Source: an uncultured Prevotella sp.
Lineage (GTDB): Bacteria; Bacteroidota; Bacteroidia; Bacteroidales; Bacteroidaceae
Length of the DNA: 59,785 bases
NCBI GenBank assembly: GCA_934256705.1
Contig: CAKQPF010000017.1
Coordinates: 1 to 59,785 of the forward strand
Direction of reading: 5' to 3'
The notes under the pieces were generated by a model that saw only the letters and a list, made by a program, of their open reading frames with translations, was not told the origin of the DNA and did not search any database. The position numbers and the translations under genes are program-made. This document shows, piece by piece, positions 43,959-52,888 of the stretch (the stretch's first letter is position 1; every line of letters starts with the position of its first letter).

Positions 43959-45671
43959 ATGATGATCTCCCCAAAGAAAATCGTAACCATCCTCCTGTCA
44001 GCCCTTTATGTCGCTCTCTTCTCTGCGTGCGATAATGAGACCGCCGACATGCTCTCTATCTCCAGTGCTAATAATAAGGCGATAGTCTCCCTCCCGGGTG
44101 TCTCCTGTAGCCAGGCTTATCGCTTTACTACAAACGGTGATTGGACCGTCTCATGCTCCGATCCAGATATATCCATCGCACCGATGCAGGGCAAGGCTGG
44201 TACTGATTCCGTCATCGTTTCTTCCAGTAAACTCAACTGCACCAACGATCCTGTGGAGTCCTCCTTCACCATCGACGTCACGAATGCCCTCTATTCCATC
44301 AAGCAGAATGTGACTATCTCCTTGCAACCGGTCTTCAAATTGAAGGAAACCTCCTACACGGCAGCCGCTGACGGTGATACTCTCTATGTCAAGTTCCACT
44401 GTGATGGCGATGTTTCCGCTGGGGTATATGTGTATTATGACACCGACTTCCATCTGATGTTTGACGCTGACAACTCCCAGATGCAGAAGTGCACTGTCAC
44501 CCGTTCGGATGATGACACGGAGTATAACTGCACCATGAAGATAGCTATCCGCAGGAATACCCTGTCCTCTACTCGCACTGGAAAGTTCTTTTTCTCCCTC
44601 GATAGAGGTAAGACGCTGACTTCCATAGAAGTGAATGTCACCCAACTTGCCTCCGGTATAGGTGAATCCACCGACACTGTCTCTGCCAATGGCAAGGTGA
44701 CTCTCCTTTATGAGCATTCCCTCGGCAATGGAGTGCCTGTCGTATTGCTCGGCGATGGCTTCATCGACAAGGATATTGAGAGCGGTAAATACCGTGCGGC
44801 AATGACGGAAGCGTGTGGCTATCTCTTTGATATCGAGCCTATGAAGAGCCTCCAGCAGTATTTTGATGTTTATGAAGTGACGGCTGTCTCCAAGAATAAC
44901 TATTTCAGTAACTATACCTCCACGGCATTCTCTTCTGTCTTTGGGGGCGGCACTCTTATCACCGGTGATGACGACAAGGCTGTCATTTATGCCAAGAAAG
45001 CTGTGAAGAACATCGATGATGCCCTTATCATAGTGGTGCTGAATGATAGCCGCTATGCCGGCACGTGTGCCCTTTACACTGACGGAAAGAAGTCTGATAT
45101 TCCTTCGGGTCATAGCGTGGCGTACGTTCCGATGGTCGATTCCCAGAAGAATGGTGGCGTCGGCTTTGCGGAAGTGCTTCATCATGAGGCCATTGGACAT
45201 GGTTTTGCTAAGCTGGCTGATGAATATTCCGAGCGTGGCGTCATTACTGCTGAGGCTACTGCCGAACTGAAGACCTTCCAGTCCTATGGCTTCTCCAGAA
45301 ATGTCTCATTGTATTCGGATGTCACCAAATCATGGTGGGCTGACTTCGCTGCTGACAGTCGCTATGCCGGAGAGGCTCTTTCATGCTATGAAGGTGCCTA
45401 CACCTACCTCAAAGGTGTATGGCGGCCTACGGTCAACAGCATCATGAATGACAATTCCGGTGCCTTCAATGCTCCAAGCCGCTGCATGATCTACAAGAGA
45501 TGTATGAGCATCGCCCTCGGTTCTGCATGGACTTATGATTACGAGACCTTCGCTTCTTTCGACGCTCCGTCCCGTAATGCCGCTGCCACAAGCACCTCCG
45601 TGACAACACGCAGCGCACATACCGCCACCCGCCCAAGGCTCGCTCCTCCAATAATCCACATAAGGAAATAG
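43959..45671 (+). CDS. M64-type metallopeptidase lipoprotein
   Basis: This 570-residue protein has a lipoprotein signal with lipobox LFSAC (Cys24). One or two BACON-like Ig domains follow (about 40-235). The C-terminal half is an M64 (IgA peptidase-like) metallopeptidase. The zinc site is seen as HHEAIGHGFAKLADEY near residue 410, equivalent to HExxGHxxxxxxDEY of Bacteroides homologues. The last ~40 residues are rich in Ala, Thr and Arg. It is probably displayed on the cell surface or in the periplasm. Substrate unknown. It follows the glycosyltransferase but has its own promoter. Confidence 0.85.
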   Translation: MMISPKKIVTILLSALYVALFSACDNETADMLSISSANNKAIVSLPGVSCSQAYRFTTNGDWTVSCSDPDISIAPMQGKAGTDSVIVSSSKLNCTNDPVESSFTIDVTNALYSIKQNVTISLQPVFKLKETSYTAAADGDTLYVKFHCDGDVSAGVYVYYDTDFHLMFDADNSQMQKCTVTRSDDDTEYNCTMKIAIRRNTLSSTRTGKFFFSLDRGKTLTSIEVNVTQLASGIGESTDTVSANGKVTLLYEHSLGNGVPVVLLGDGFIDKDIESGKYRAAMTEACGYLFDIEPMKSLQQYFDVYEVTAVSKNNYFSNYTSTAFSSVFGGGTLITGDDDKAVIYAKKAVKNIDDALIIVVLNDSRYAGTCALYTDGKKSDIPSGHSVAYVPMVDSQKNGGVGFAEVLHHEAIGHGFAKLADEYSERGVITAEATAELKTFQSYGFSRNVSLYSDVTKSWWADFAADSRYAGEALSCYEGAYTYLKGVWRPTVNSIMNDNSGAFNAPSRCMIYKRCMSIALGSAWTYDYETFASFDAPSRNAAATSTSVTTRSAHTATRPRLAPPIIHIRK

Positions 45672-45730
45672 CAATCCCCCGCCACTGTGTCCGCCACTTC
45701 CATCGCAATAATTCCCGATAGTCCGCCACT

Positions 45731-45756
45731 GTGTCCGCCGCGTTACCGGCGGATAA
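45731..45756 (+). repeat. CCGCCGCGTTACCGGCGG palindromic repeat
   Basis: 'gtgtccgccgcgttaccggc' plus ggataa, with a partial copy at about 45683-45700. It lies in the 3' region of the M64 gene and could act as its transcript end. Confidence 0.6.
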
Positions 45757-45842
45757 TGTGCGGAAAGCGAGGCGCAATCCGCCCTATATGCCATCATTTT
45801 TCCCCATTTTCTTGGTTTTTTGCTCAAAAAAGAGCGAAATAT

Positions 45843-45873
45843 TTTGCAATTACACTAATAATGTGTAAATTTG
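45843..45873 (+). promoter_or_regulatory. Promoter of the OmpA-family gene
   Basis: TTTG (45843-45846), 19 bp, then TAAATTTG (45866-45873). Leader about 75 nt. Confidence 0.7.
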
Positions 45874-45955
45874 CAAGCGAAATCCCCAAAAACTAAGAAA
45901 ATAAATATAGGGAAGAAAATCAAGATAAATGGTCATTTTTATAACAAACAAATCA

Positions 45956-47182
45956 ATGAAAAAGTTTTTCTTAATGATTGCCGTGGCTTCTATCGCAATG
46001 GCTGCTTCGGCACAGGAGCCTGCTAAGGGCTTCTATGGAAACAAGTTCACTGACAACTGGTACATCGGTGCTGAGGCTGGTATGGCTTCAAAGACCACAC
46101 ATCAGGCTGTCCTCAAGAACGCAAATCCTAATTTCGGAATCCGTCTCGGCAAATGGTTTACCCCTGCTTTCGGCTTCGCTCTTGAAGGACAGGGCTTCTT
46201 CGGAAACAAGGTAAAGGGCAATGACTACACCGACGCTTCAGGCATCAAGGCTTTGCAGCTCAATCTCCTCTCACAGTGGAACCTCTCCAATATCTTCGGA
46301 GGCTACCCTGGTGAGCCTCGCAATTTCGAGGTTATAGGCAATGTGGGCCTCGGATGGGGACACAATTTCGGCAGTTGTCCTGCTCAAACTCCAGGTCTCG
46401 GAACTATCCGTAACACCCTCAACAATAAGCTCGCCTTTGACTTCGCCTGGAACTTCGGCGACAAGAAGCAGTGGCAGTTCTATGTCGAGCCTTCCATCAC
46501 ATGGGCTATCGCTGGCGCAAAGTCTGACTATGTCAACGAAAAGGGTGAGATAGTATTCGACAAGGACGGTAATGGCCGTAACCTCGTCAACTGGGACATC
46601 AACTATTCCAACATCCAGCTCAATGTCGGCATCAATTACTTCTTCCGCACATCCAATGGCACACACCATTTCGTGAACGTAGTGGAGTGCGACCAGAATG
46701 AGATTGACGCCCTCAATGCTACCATCAACGACCTCCGCAACAAGAGCAATGACGATGCAGCAAAGATGGCACAGCTCCTCGACGAGATTGCCAAGCTCAA
46801 GAAGGCTCTCAAGGATTGTGAAGAGGCTCCGAAGGTAGTGCAGAAGGAAGTGGAGATTGAGCCTAACCTCCCTGCTGTATTCTATCAGCTGAACAAGTCT
46901 GTCATCACCCCTGCACAGGCACAGAACGTGGCTATCGCTGCACAGGTGATGAAGAACCATCCTGAACTCAAGCTCCAGATCAAGGGTTATGCTTCTCCTG
47001 AAGGTCCTCACGACAACAACAACAACCTCTCCGTCCGTCGTGCCAAGGCTGTCAAGGATCTCCTCGTCAAGAAGTATGGCATCTCTCCTTCACGCATCAA
47101 GACTGAAGGTTGCGGTGAGACTGACAAGCTCTTTGAGATCTATGAGTTCAACCGCGTAGCAATGCTCTACATCGAGAAGTAA
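45956..47182 (+). CDS. OmpA-family outer-membrane protein
   Basis: A 408-residue protein from the ATG at 45956, which opens a clear signal peptide (MKKFFLMIAVASIAMAASAQ). An upstream ATG at 45929 would precede it with 9 residues. The N-terminal half is an outer-membrane barrel (to about residue 235), followed by a coiled-coil linker (NDLRNKSNDDAAKMAQLLDE). The C-terminal OmpA peptidoglycan-binding domain has PAVFYQLNKSVIT, KLQIKGYASPEG and NLSVRRAKAVKDLL. Likely abundant, anchoring the outer membrane to the wall, similar to Porphyromonas Omp40/41. Strong promoter upstream and hairpin downstream. Confidence 0.92.
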   Translation: MKKFFLMIAVASIAMAASAQEPAKGFYGNKFTDNWYIGAEAGMASKTTHQAVLKNANPNFGIRLGKWFTPAFGFALEGQGFFGNKVKGNDYTDASGIKALQLNLLSQWNLSNIFGGYPGEPRNFEVIGNVGLGWGHNFGSCPAQTPGLGTIRNTLNNKLAFDFAWNFGDKKQWQFYVEPSITWAIAGAKSDYVNEKGEIVFDKDGNGRNLVNWDINYSNIQLNVGINYFFRTSNGTHHFVNVVECDQNEIDALNATINDLRNKSNDDAAKMAQLLDEIAKLKKALKDCEEAPKVVQKEVEIEPNLPAVFYQLNKSVITPAQAQNVAIAAQVMKNHPELKLQIKGYASPEGPHDNNNNLSVRRAKAVKDLLVKKYGISPSRIKTEGCGETDKLFEIYEFNRVAMLYIEK

Positions 47183-47205
47183 TTCCAGGCTATGTATATC
47201 CCATT

Positions 47206-47304
47206 CCGTCGTCATGGTGTCCCCCTGTTTCAGTTGGGCTGTCAGCATCCGCTCTGGCTCATGCTGCAAGCCTATGTGCAATGGACCAGCCACCATGACG
47301 GCGG
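47206..47304 (+). terminator. Long hairpin after the OmpA gene
   Basis: CCGTCGTCATGGTG (47206-47219) pairs with CACCATGACGGCGG (47291-47304), with one G-T-compatible mismatch. An inner CAGCAT/ATGCTG stem lies at 47243-47266. There is no classic T run directly after it, so it may stabilise the 3' end rather than terminate. Confidence 0.55.
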
Positions 47305-47476
47305 GCTTCTTCCGATGATGCGGGAGTTCGCTGTTTTTAATGTTCTTGGACAAAAAATAGCGTAATTAGTGTTAAAGCCGGTGTCCAAAAAGATAAAAAA
47401 GTCCGAAAACATAAATATTTGCGCCATTTCGCACATAAATGTCTTAATAAATGGAACGCTTTCTAAAAAAAAACAC

Positions 47477-47484
47477 TAACTTTG
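47477..47484 (+). promoter_or_regulatory. -7 box of the AraC-type gene
   Basis: TAACTTTG, about 20 bp before the ATG. No TTTG at -33. The sequence from about 47388 to 47476 is A/T-rich and could carry an operator. Confidence 0.5.
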
Positions 47485-47504
47485 CATTCAAATAATGTTG
47501 TGCT

Positions 47505-47894
47505 ATGACCAAAGGTAAGTATATACTTATATATAATAAGGTAAAGCAGAGTCTGGAGGAAGAGGGCTTGTTCCTCGATCCAGGTCTCTCATTGAAGATG
47601 CTTAGCAAGGTAATCGGCACCAACACTGTCTATCTTTCCAGGGCCATAAACGAAGGCTATGGATGTAGCTTTACCGCAATGGTGAACCGCTACCGCGTGG
47701 AATACCTTATCAAAAGGGCGCTGCGCACCAAGGAAAGCATAGAGGATATCAATGCCAAATGCGGGTTTTGGTCCAGAAGTACGTTCTACGATGTCTTTCG
47801 TGAACTGAAAGGGATGACACCCAAGAGGTATATCGAAAGCATGAAAGAGAAAACGGGTGGTCGAGGTCTGATGACTGCAAACCCCCAGGCATAG
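47505..47894 (+). CDS. Single-domain AraC-type regulator
   Basis: This 129-residue protein is almost entirely an AraC-type double helix-turn-helix: SLKMLSKVIGTNTVYLSRAI (helix-turn-helix 1) and SIEDINAKCGFWSRSTFYDV then FRELKGMTPKRY (helix-turn-helix 2). There is no sensor domain, which is unusual for the family, though Bacteroidetes have many such short forms. It lies directly upstream of the large coiled-coil lipoprotein gene on the same strand (141-bp gap), so it may control that gene or the OmpA gene before it (inference). Confidence 0.85.
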   Translation: MTKGKYILIYNKVKQSLEEEGLFLDPGLSLKMLSKVIGTNTVYLSRAINEGYGCSFTAMVNRYRVEYLIKRALRTKESIEDINAKCGFWSRSTFYDVFRELKGMTPKRYIESMKEKTGGRGLMTANPQA

Positions 47895-48035
47895 AAATTT
47901 GTGAAACTCTTAAAAATACGTTATAAGGAAGAAAGAAACTAAACAATATCTGGCTATGAGGTGTCCTGGATGCCCGAGCCATAATGTGTTTGAATAATTC
48001 AATTTTTTTAATTTATAAATTAATTTTTTATCATT

Positions 48036-51000
48036 ATGAGAAAAAAGATTTTAAGTGCACTCTTGTTGGGTCTCTTCACTGTGGCTTCAACAAGTACATT
48101 TGTTTCTTGTAAGGATTACGATGATGACGTAAAGAACCTTCAGGAACAAATCACAACAAATGACACTAATCTCAAGAAGCTCGTCGAGGACAAGATCGCT
48201 CTCGTGAACGCTGAGATTGAAAAGACAAACAAGGCTATCGACGATGCAGAGAAGGCTTACAAGGCTGCTGATGCAGAGCTTCAGAAGCAGATCGATGCAG
48301 CTAACAAGGCTATCACTGATGGTGATGCCGCAACTCTTGCTGCAGCTAAGAAGGCAGTAGAAGATGCAATGGTTACTGTATCTACTACTTATGCTACAAA
48401 GGCAGAGCTCGAAAAGGCTCAGAAGGATCTTACTGCTGCTTACGAGAAGGCAGACGAGGTTCTGAATAATAAGATTGATGCCAAAGTTGAAGAACTCGTA
48501 TTGGCAGACAAGGCTCTTGATGATGCCGTTAAGAAGGCACAGAAGAGAGCTGATGACGCTTATACCTTCGCTGAGTCTATCAACAATGACCTCAAGGCTA
48601 ACTATGCTACAAAGAAGGAGCTTTCTGATGCAGTAACTAAGCTTAACACTACTATCGGTGATGTTAAGAAGGATCTTACTGACCTTATCGGCGCTAACAC
48701 TCAGAAGATCAACGGTCTTGATACAAGATTGTCAACTGCTGAAGGTAAGATTACCGCAGCTGAGGGCAGAATCACTGCAAACGAGTCTGCTATTACAGCT
48801 CTTGACAATTTGACAAAGAAGCACACTGCTGCTCTTGATAAGCTCAACAGCCGTCTTCCTCTGGTTGCTGATAGCCTCAAGGAACTTTATAACAAGGTTG
48901 CTGTGTTGGAGAACAACCTCAATACCGTAGCTGATACTCTTTCACAGAACTATCGTAAAGCTGTTAATGATGCTGTTGCTCAGTTGAGAAACGACGTTAA
49001 GGATAGCTTGAATCCTATCAAAATTGATATCACGGATCTCGGCTCTCGTGTTACTACAGAGGTGAATAGACTTGATGGCAATATCGAAAAGGCTAACGAC
49101 TCTATCGACGTAGTTGCTGCTAACCTCAAGGCTGTTGACGCTCGCGTAGTTGCTATCGAGTCTCGTCTCAGCGTTATCTCTGGTGACCTCTCTAACCTCA
49201 TCACAAGCATCATCTACAACGGTCAGACAAAGAACGTAATTCTTTATGGTGATGTCGCTGCTGATGTAAAGTTCCCAACTGCAGATAACGATATCTTGAA
49301 GTTCAAGAAGGACCAGATTCTTATGGCTCACAACAATGGCTTCATCTATGCAACTATCAACCCTGCACAGATTGACTTCGAAGGTACTTCTGTTAAGGTT
49401 GTTAACAGCCAGAACAAGGAGTGCTCTCTCGTGAAGCTTGCTGACGCTGTTGCTGTAACAGCGAAGGATCCTATCCTTACTATCACTCGTGCTACTGGTG
49501 CAACCAAGAACCTCGGTAACGGTCTCTACAAGTTCGACGTTACTACTGCTGGTGTTGCAGAAAAGAACGCATTCGATGGTTTGCAGGCATTCCATGCTGT
49601 TCCTGGAAATCCAAGTTGTGCAGCAGTTCATGGTCCAGCTACAGACGGTGCTGATGAAATTTCTTATGTTGCATACGCTCTTCAGACTGAGTATAAGGCT
49701 GGTGACTCTACACGTACTGTAACTTCTCACTATGACCTCGCATTCAAGCCAACTCATGCTGTAAATGCAGAACTTGATGATATCGACATTCACGCTGTTG
49801 AGCCAGGTATCGACGTAGCTGGCAATACTGCTTACACTATGAAGTTCGCTAACGTTACTTCTGGTGAGATGAAGATTGAGATCAAGAACAAGAAGAATGT
49901 GTATGCTGCATACGTAGAGGTTGATGCTAGTGCGTCTGCCGCAATCAAGAAGGGTACTACTCTTCCTAAGAATGTTATTGCTGACACAGATCTCGACAAG
50001 AATGTTCCTATCTCTATCACTGAGGATCTTATCAACAAGCCAATCAAGCTCCATTGGTACTTCCTCAACTATGATGGTACAATCGTTGAGAAGGCTGACG
50101 AGGCTGTTGTATTCTCTACTTCTGTATTCGGTAACATTACTGTTGAAAAGACTTGGACAATCAATTCTTCTGCAAATCAGGTTGTTGACTTCAAGACTGA
50201 ACTCCAGAATGCTATCAAGGCTAAAGCTGGTAGATATGAGGGTAAGGTAATTGAGGAGAGCAAGCGTCTCGGTAAGTTCGCTGAACTCATGGGCGTAGCT
50301 ACTATCGACTCTGTTAAGAAAGTTGATAAATCTGGTGTTCCTACAGACTCTATCGCAGTTAAACTTACAAAGAAGACTGACAATACTGATATCGACGCTA
50401 CAACATTCACATTCAACCCTGCTCTTGTAAACAACGTAAATGGCGTTACAAAGGTAGAACAGGTTGTTGACGTTACAACTGCTAACGGTCTTGAAGTTGC
50501 TTCTATCAAGTACATTGTTAACGTAGTGGATCCTTCTTACCTCGATGATCTTGATCTCCGTATCGCTTCTGCATTCAATGTAATTGATAAGGATGCTGAT
50601 TACTCTAAGGCTTTGACTGTTGCTTGGGCTCATGCTGATGTTCTTGGTATAGATCAGACTACTACAACTTATGTTTGGGATACTCGTTCATTCGTAATCT
50701 CTAAGTTCGTAGATAATCTTGCTGCAACTGATCTTACCACAAAGCTTATTTATAATGAGCTTCCAAATGCTAAGAAGAATACTTATGTAACTCTTAGTGG
50801 TGATAACAAGACAGCTGATGCTACTATCTTCTGTAAGAACATCCGCACTTACTCTGGTAATGGTGTTGAGTCTGAGAATACAAACGTAGTTCCTCTTGCT
50901 GGTGTAAATTACAAGGGTGCAGCTCCTGGTGATAATGACAGCGTTCGCTTCAAGATGCAGCAGATCATCAACTACTATGGTATCATCAAGAAGGTTCACG

Positions 51001-51458
51001 ATACATTCTACCTTAGCGTAGTAAGCCCTGTTAACTATGGTATCTTCAAGGGTGGTGCAAAGACCATCAATGCAAATGTTGACAACGTTGGTCACGGTAT
51101 AGCTCATCTTTCTGATTTCGTTTGGGAGGATTACTCAGATAATATGAATAAGTTCGACCTCTCTGATCGCAGAATTACATCTATCAAGTGCCAGCTCGTT
51201 CCAGATTCTGGTAACAACTATGGTCGTGTAGAGGTTCCAGCTGATGGTACTGACCCAATCAAGGTTGTCACAGGTACTGGTGTTGCTTCAAACAATCTCT
51301 CTGATGCAACTCTCACTTTCAACCTTGTTCCTGGTTCTGCTACTACAGACTGTGAACTTAAGGTTAAGTTGATCGTTAAGGACCAGTGGGGTATCCAGAC
51401 CACTATGAATGGTACTATTAACGTTAAGACTTCTCACGCAGGCGCTAAGAAGCACTAA
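48036..51458 (+). CDS. Large coiled-coil surface lipoprotein, possible S-layer subunit
   Basis: This 1140-residue protein has a lipoprotein signal with lipobox TFVSC (Cys26), then CKDYDDDVKNLQEQI. Residues about 30-400 form a long coiled-coil of heptads rich in Ala, Lys and Asp (KAIDDAEKAYKAADAELQKQ). The remaining 740 residues are beta-rich with no recognised enzyme motif. The 'CKDYDDD..LQ.QI' start recalls lipoprotein S-layer proteins described in Bacteroides; this is from memory and unverified. Codon use is strongly biased (AAG, GCT, CTC), suggesting very high expression. Own strong terminator; AraC-type gene upstream. Confidence 0.75.
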   Translation: MRKKILSALLLGLFTVASTSTFVSCKDYDDDVKNLQEQITTNDTNLKKLVEDKIALVNAEIEKTNKAIDDAEKAYKAADAELQKQIDAANKAITDGDAATLAAAKKAVEDAMVTVSTTYATKAELEKAQKDLTAAYEKADEVLNNKIDAKVEELVLADKALDDAVKKAQKRADDAYTFAESINNDLKANYATKKELSDAVTKLNTTIGDVKKDLTDLIGANTQKINGLDTRLSTAEGKITAAEGRITANESAITALDNLTKKHTAALDKLNSRLPLVADSLKELYNKVAVLENNLNTVADTLSQNYRKAVNDAVAQLRNDVKDSLNPIKIDITDLGSRVTTEVNRLDGNIEKANDSIDVVAANLKAVDARVVAIESRLSVISGDLSNLITSIIYNGQTKNVILYGDVAADVKFPTADNDILKFKKDQILMAHNNGFIYATINPAQIDFEGTSVKVVNSQNKECSLVKLADAVAVTAKDPILTITRATGATKNLGNGLYKFDVTTAGVAEKNAFDGLQAFHAVPGNPSCAAVHGPATDGADEISYVAYALQTEYKAGDSTRTVTSHYDLAFKPTHAVNAELDDIDIHAVEPGIDVAGNTAYTMKFANVTSGEMKIEIKNKKNVYAAYVEVDASASAAIKKGTTLPKNVIADTDLDKNVPISITEDLINKPIKLHWYFLNYDGTIVEKADEAVVFSTSVFGNITVEKTWTINSSANQVVDFKTELQNAIKAKAGRYEGKVIEESKRLGKFAELMGVATIDSVKKVDKSGVPTDSIAVKLTKKTDNTDIDATTFTFNPALVNNVNGVTKVEQVVDVTTANGLEVASIKYIVNVVDPSYLDDLDLRIASAFNVIDKDADYSKALTVAWAHADVLGIDQTTTTYVWDTRSFVISKFVDNLAATDLTTKLIYNELPNAKKNTYVTLSGDNKTADATIFCKNIRTYSGNGVESENTNVVPLAGVNYKGAAPGDNDSVRFKMQQIINYYGIIKKVHDTFYLSVVSPVNYGIFKGGAKTINANVDNVGHGIAHLSDFVWEDYSDNMNKFDLSDRRITSIKCQLVPDSGNNYGRVEVPADGTDPIKVVTGTGVASNNLSDATLTFNLVPGSATTDCELKVKLIVKDQWGIQTTMNGTINVKTSHAGAKKH

Positions 51459-51493
51459 TCCGAAACAAGAGTTTTAATACTCCAATATAAAAT

Positions 51494-51530
51494 TTGGGGG
51501 AAGGAGTTTTCTCCTTCCCCCATTTTTTTC
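51494..51530 (+). terminator. Terminator after the coiled-coil lipoprotein gene
   Basis: GGGGGAAGGAG (51495-51505) pairs with CTCCTTCCCCC, followed by ATTTTTTT. A strong stem, fitting a highly expressed gene. Confidence 0.92.
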
Positions 51531-51614
51531 AGCAAGCGCCCCTTACTGAGTTGAAGTCTTGCTAAACAAAGCCCACGGATATCCCGTGAGTAAAAACAAT
51601 AAACTATTGAAAAT

Positions 51615-52352
51615 ATGAAAAAAGTATTTTCTTTCTTCTGCTTCATCGTATCTGCGATGATGCTCTCCATGTATCTTTCCTCCTGCAATTCATGCAGCGG
51701 TGGCAGCGATATTCATTTCGTTCCTGAGACTCCAGACTCCACCATGTATGTGCGCCTCGATGCTGTCAATGGCGATACCATGAATGTAGTCCTCCTTGAG
51801 GATGGCACCAAGATGGTGTTCAATTTCGCTAAGGCTAAGCAGGATGGTGCTGTTCATGGACAACTCAATGTCGGTGACTCCCTCGCCATTATGGCAGACC
51901 TCAAGACCAAGAGTCTCCGCTCTGCCATCAATCTCTCAGAGATGAAGGGCATGTGGATGGTTGTTGGTGGTAAAGGCGATGGTATGCGCCTTGAACCTGA
52001 CGGACAGGCTGTCTCCATCGGTAATGCCAATCTCCCTCTCTCTCGCTGGAAGATCAAGAACGGTATGCTCATCCTCACTTATCTCAATCAGGTGAAGAAT
52101 AAAGAAACTGGCGATATGGCTCTCATCAATTTCCCTGACACATCTGAGATAGTATCTCTCACTAAGGATTCTCTCCAGATAAATGTCAAAGGAAAACTTT
52201 ATGTGTGTGTACGCCAGACTAAAGTAATGACTATCTCAGGTTCTGAAACTGATTCCAAGGTGATAGATGTTTCTGCTCAAGAACTTCAAGAAAAGGCTGA
52301 AAGAGCTGAGCATCTTAAGGAAGTTTATGAGCAATCAAAGGAAGAAGAGTAA
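51615..52352 (+). CDS. Small lipoprotein with lipocalin-like C-terminus
   Basis: This 245-residue protein has a signal and lipobox YLSSC (Cys24), followed by a polar CNSCSGGSD linker. The middle has DSLAIMADLKTKSLRSAINL and MKGMWMVVGG, then a strand-rich region (MRLEPDGQAVSIGNANLPLS) like lipocalin-type domains in Bacteroidetes lipoproteins. It ends in a charged coil (LQEKAERAEHLKEVYEQSKE). Function unknown. It stands 155 bp after the large lipoprotein gene, beyond that gene's terminator, and has its own terminator. Confidence 0.75.
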   Translation: MKKVFSFFCFIVSAMMLSMYLSSCNSCSGGSDIHFVPETPDSTMYVRLDAVNGDTMNVVLLEDGTKMVFNFAKAKQDGAVHGQLNVGDSLAIMADLKTKSLRSAINLSEMKGMWMVVGGKGDGMRLEPDGQAVSIGNANLPLSRWKIKNGMLILTYLNQVKNKETGDMALINFPDTSEIVSLTKDSLQINVKGKLYVCVRQTKVMTISGSETDSKVIDVSAQELQEKAERAEHLKEVYEQSKEEE

Positions 52353-52429
52353 GTTAAATTCTCCCTCTTCCCTTAAGTAATTATTTGTATTTCGTTTGCA
52401 AATATTGAAATTGCAACAAGCAATCTATT

Positions 52430-52459
52430 AGGCACGGAAATCTCCTTTCCGTGCCTTTT
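52430..52459 (+). terminator. Terminator after the small lipoprotein gene
   Basis: AGGCACGGAAA pairs with TTTCCGTGCCTTTT, followed by more T residues. Confidence 0.9.
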
Positions 52460-52624
52460 CTTTTTCCCTCCTTATCACCTTTATTTTCGACCACGGATTT
52501 GTCGGATTTAATTATCGAAGATACTGTCTTCCAGAAAGAACGAAAAAAAACATCAATAAACAAAAATAAGAAAAATATCATTATCTATTTTTCCTCATGT
52601 TTTTATCTATTGATATTTATCCGA

Positions 52625-52727
52625 CGTGGAGGTACTGTCTTCCAGACAGCCGCTCCCTTCATGGATTATAATCCCGAGACTTCGTCCCGGGTTACTCTCG
52701 CTTCGCTCGGTATTGCCTTCCAGGCAG
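52625..52727 (+). repeat. Dispersed ~100-bp repeat, copy 2
   Basis: Same order as copy 1 (495-594): CTGTCTTCCAGACAG, 'cccgagacttcgtcccgggt', 'actctcgcttcgctcggtat', then a degenerate CTGCCTGG-type end. It lies just before porP. An 'aatatcattatctatttttc' A/T-rich inverted repeat precedes it (about 52545-52618). Confidence 0.85.
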
Positions 52728-52730
52728 GCT

Positions 52731-52819
52731 TGTGGTTTTGTTGTTTTGTGATTTAGTTGTTTGTTGGCAGTATTGTCAATCAACAAAACAACAAAACAAC
52801 CAGACCACAAAACCACAAA
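52731..52819. repeat. TTGTTTTG/CAAAACAA hairpin before porP
   Basis: 'ttgtggttttgttgttttgt' faces 'acaaaacaaccagaccacaa'-type sequence. This and the next spacers share an unusual restricted composition (T/G then A/C). Confidence 0.75.
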
Positions 52820-52888
52820 TTTACACATTATTTAACAAGTATAGCCGGAGGAAAAGTAATAATTTCGGGGCTTTTGCGTTATATTAAC

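Noticed and set aside
48942..50633. Long minus-strand frame (563 codons) opposite the coiled-coil lipoprotein
   Set aside because: It arises from the strong codon bias of the real gene. Its composition (Ser, Cys, Val and Asn rich) is that of an antisense shadow.
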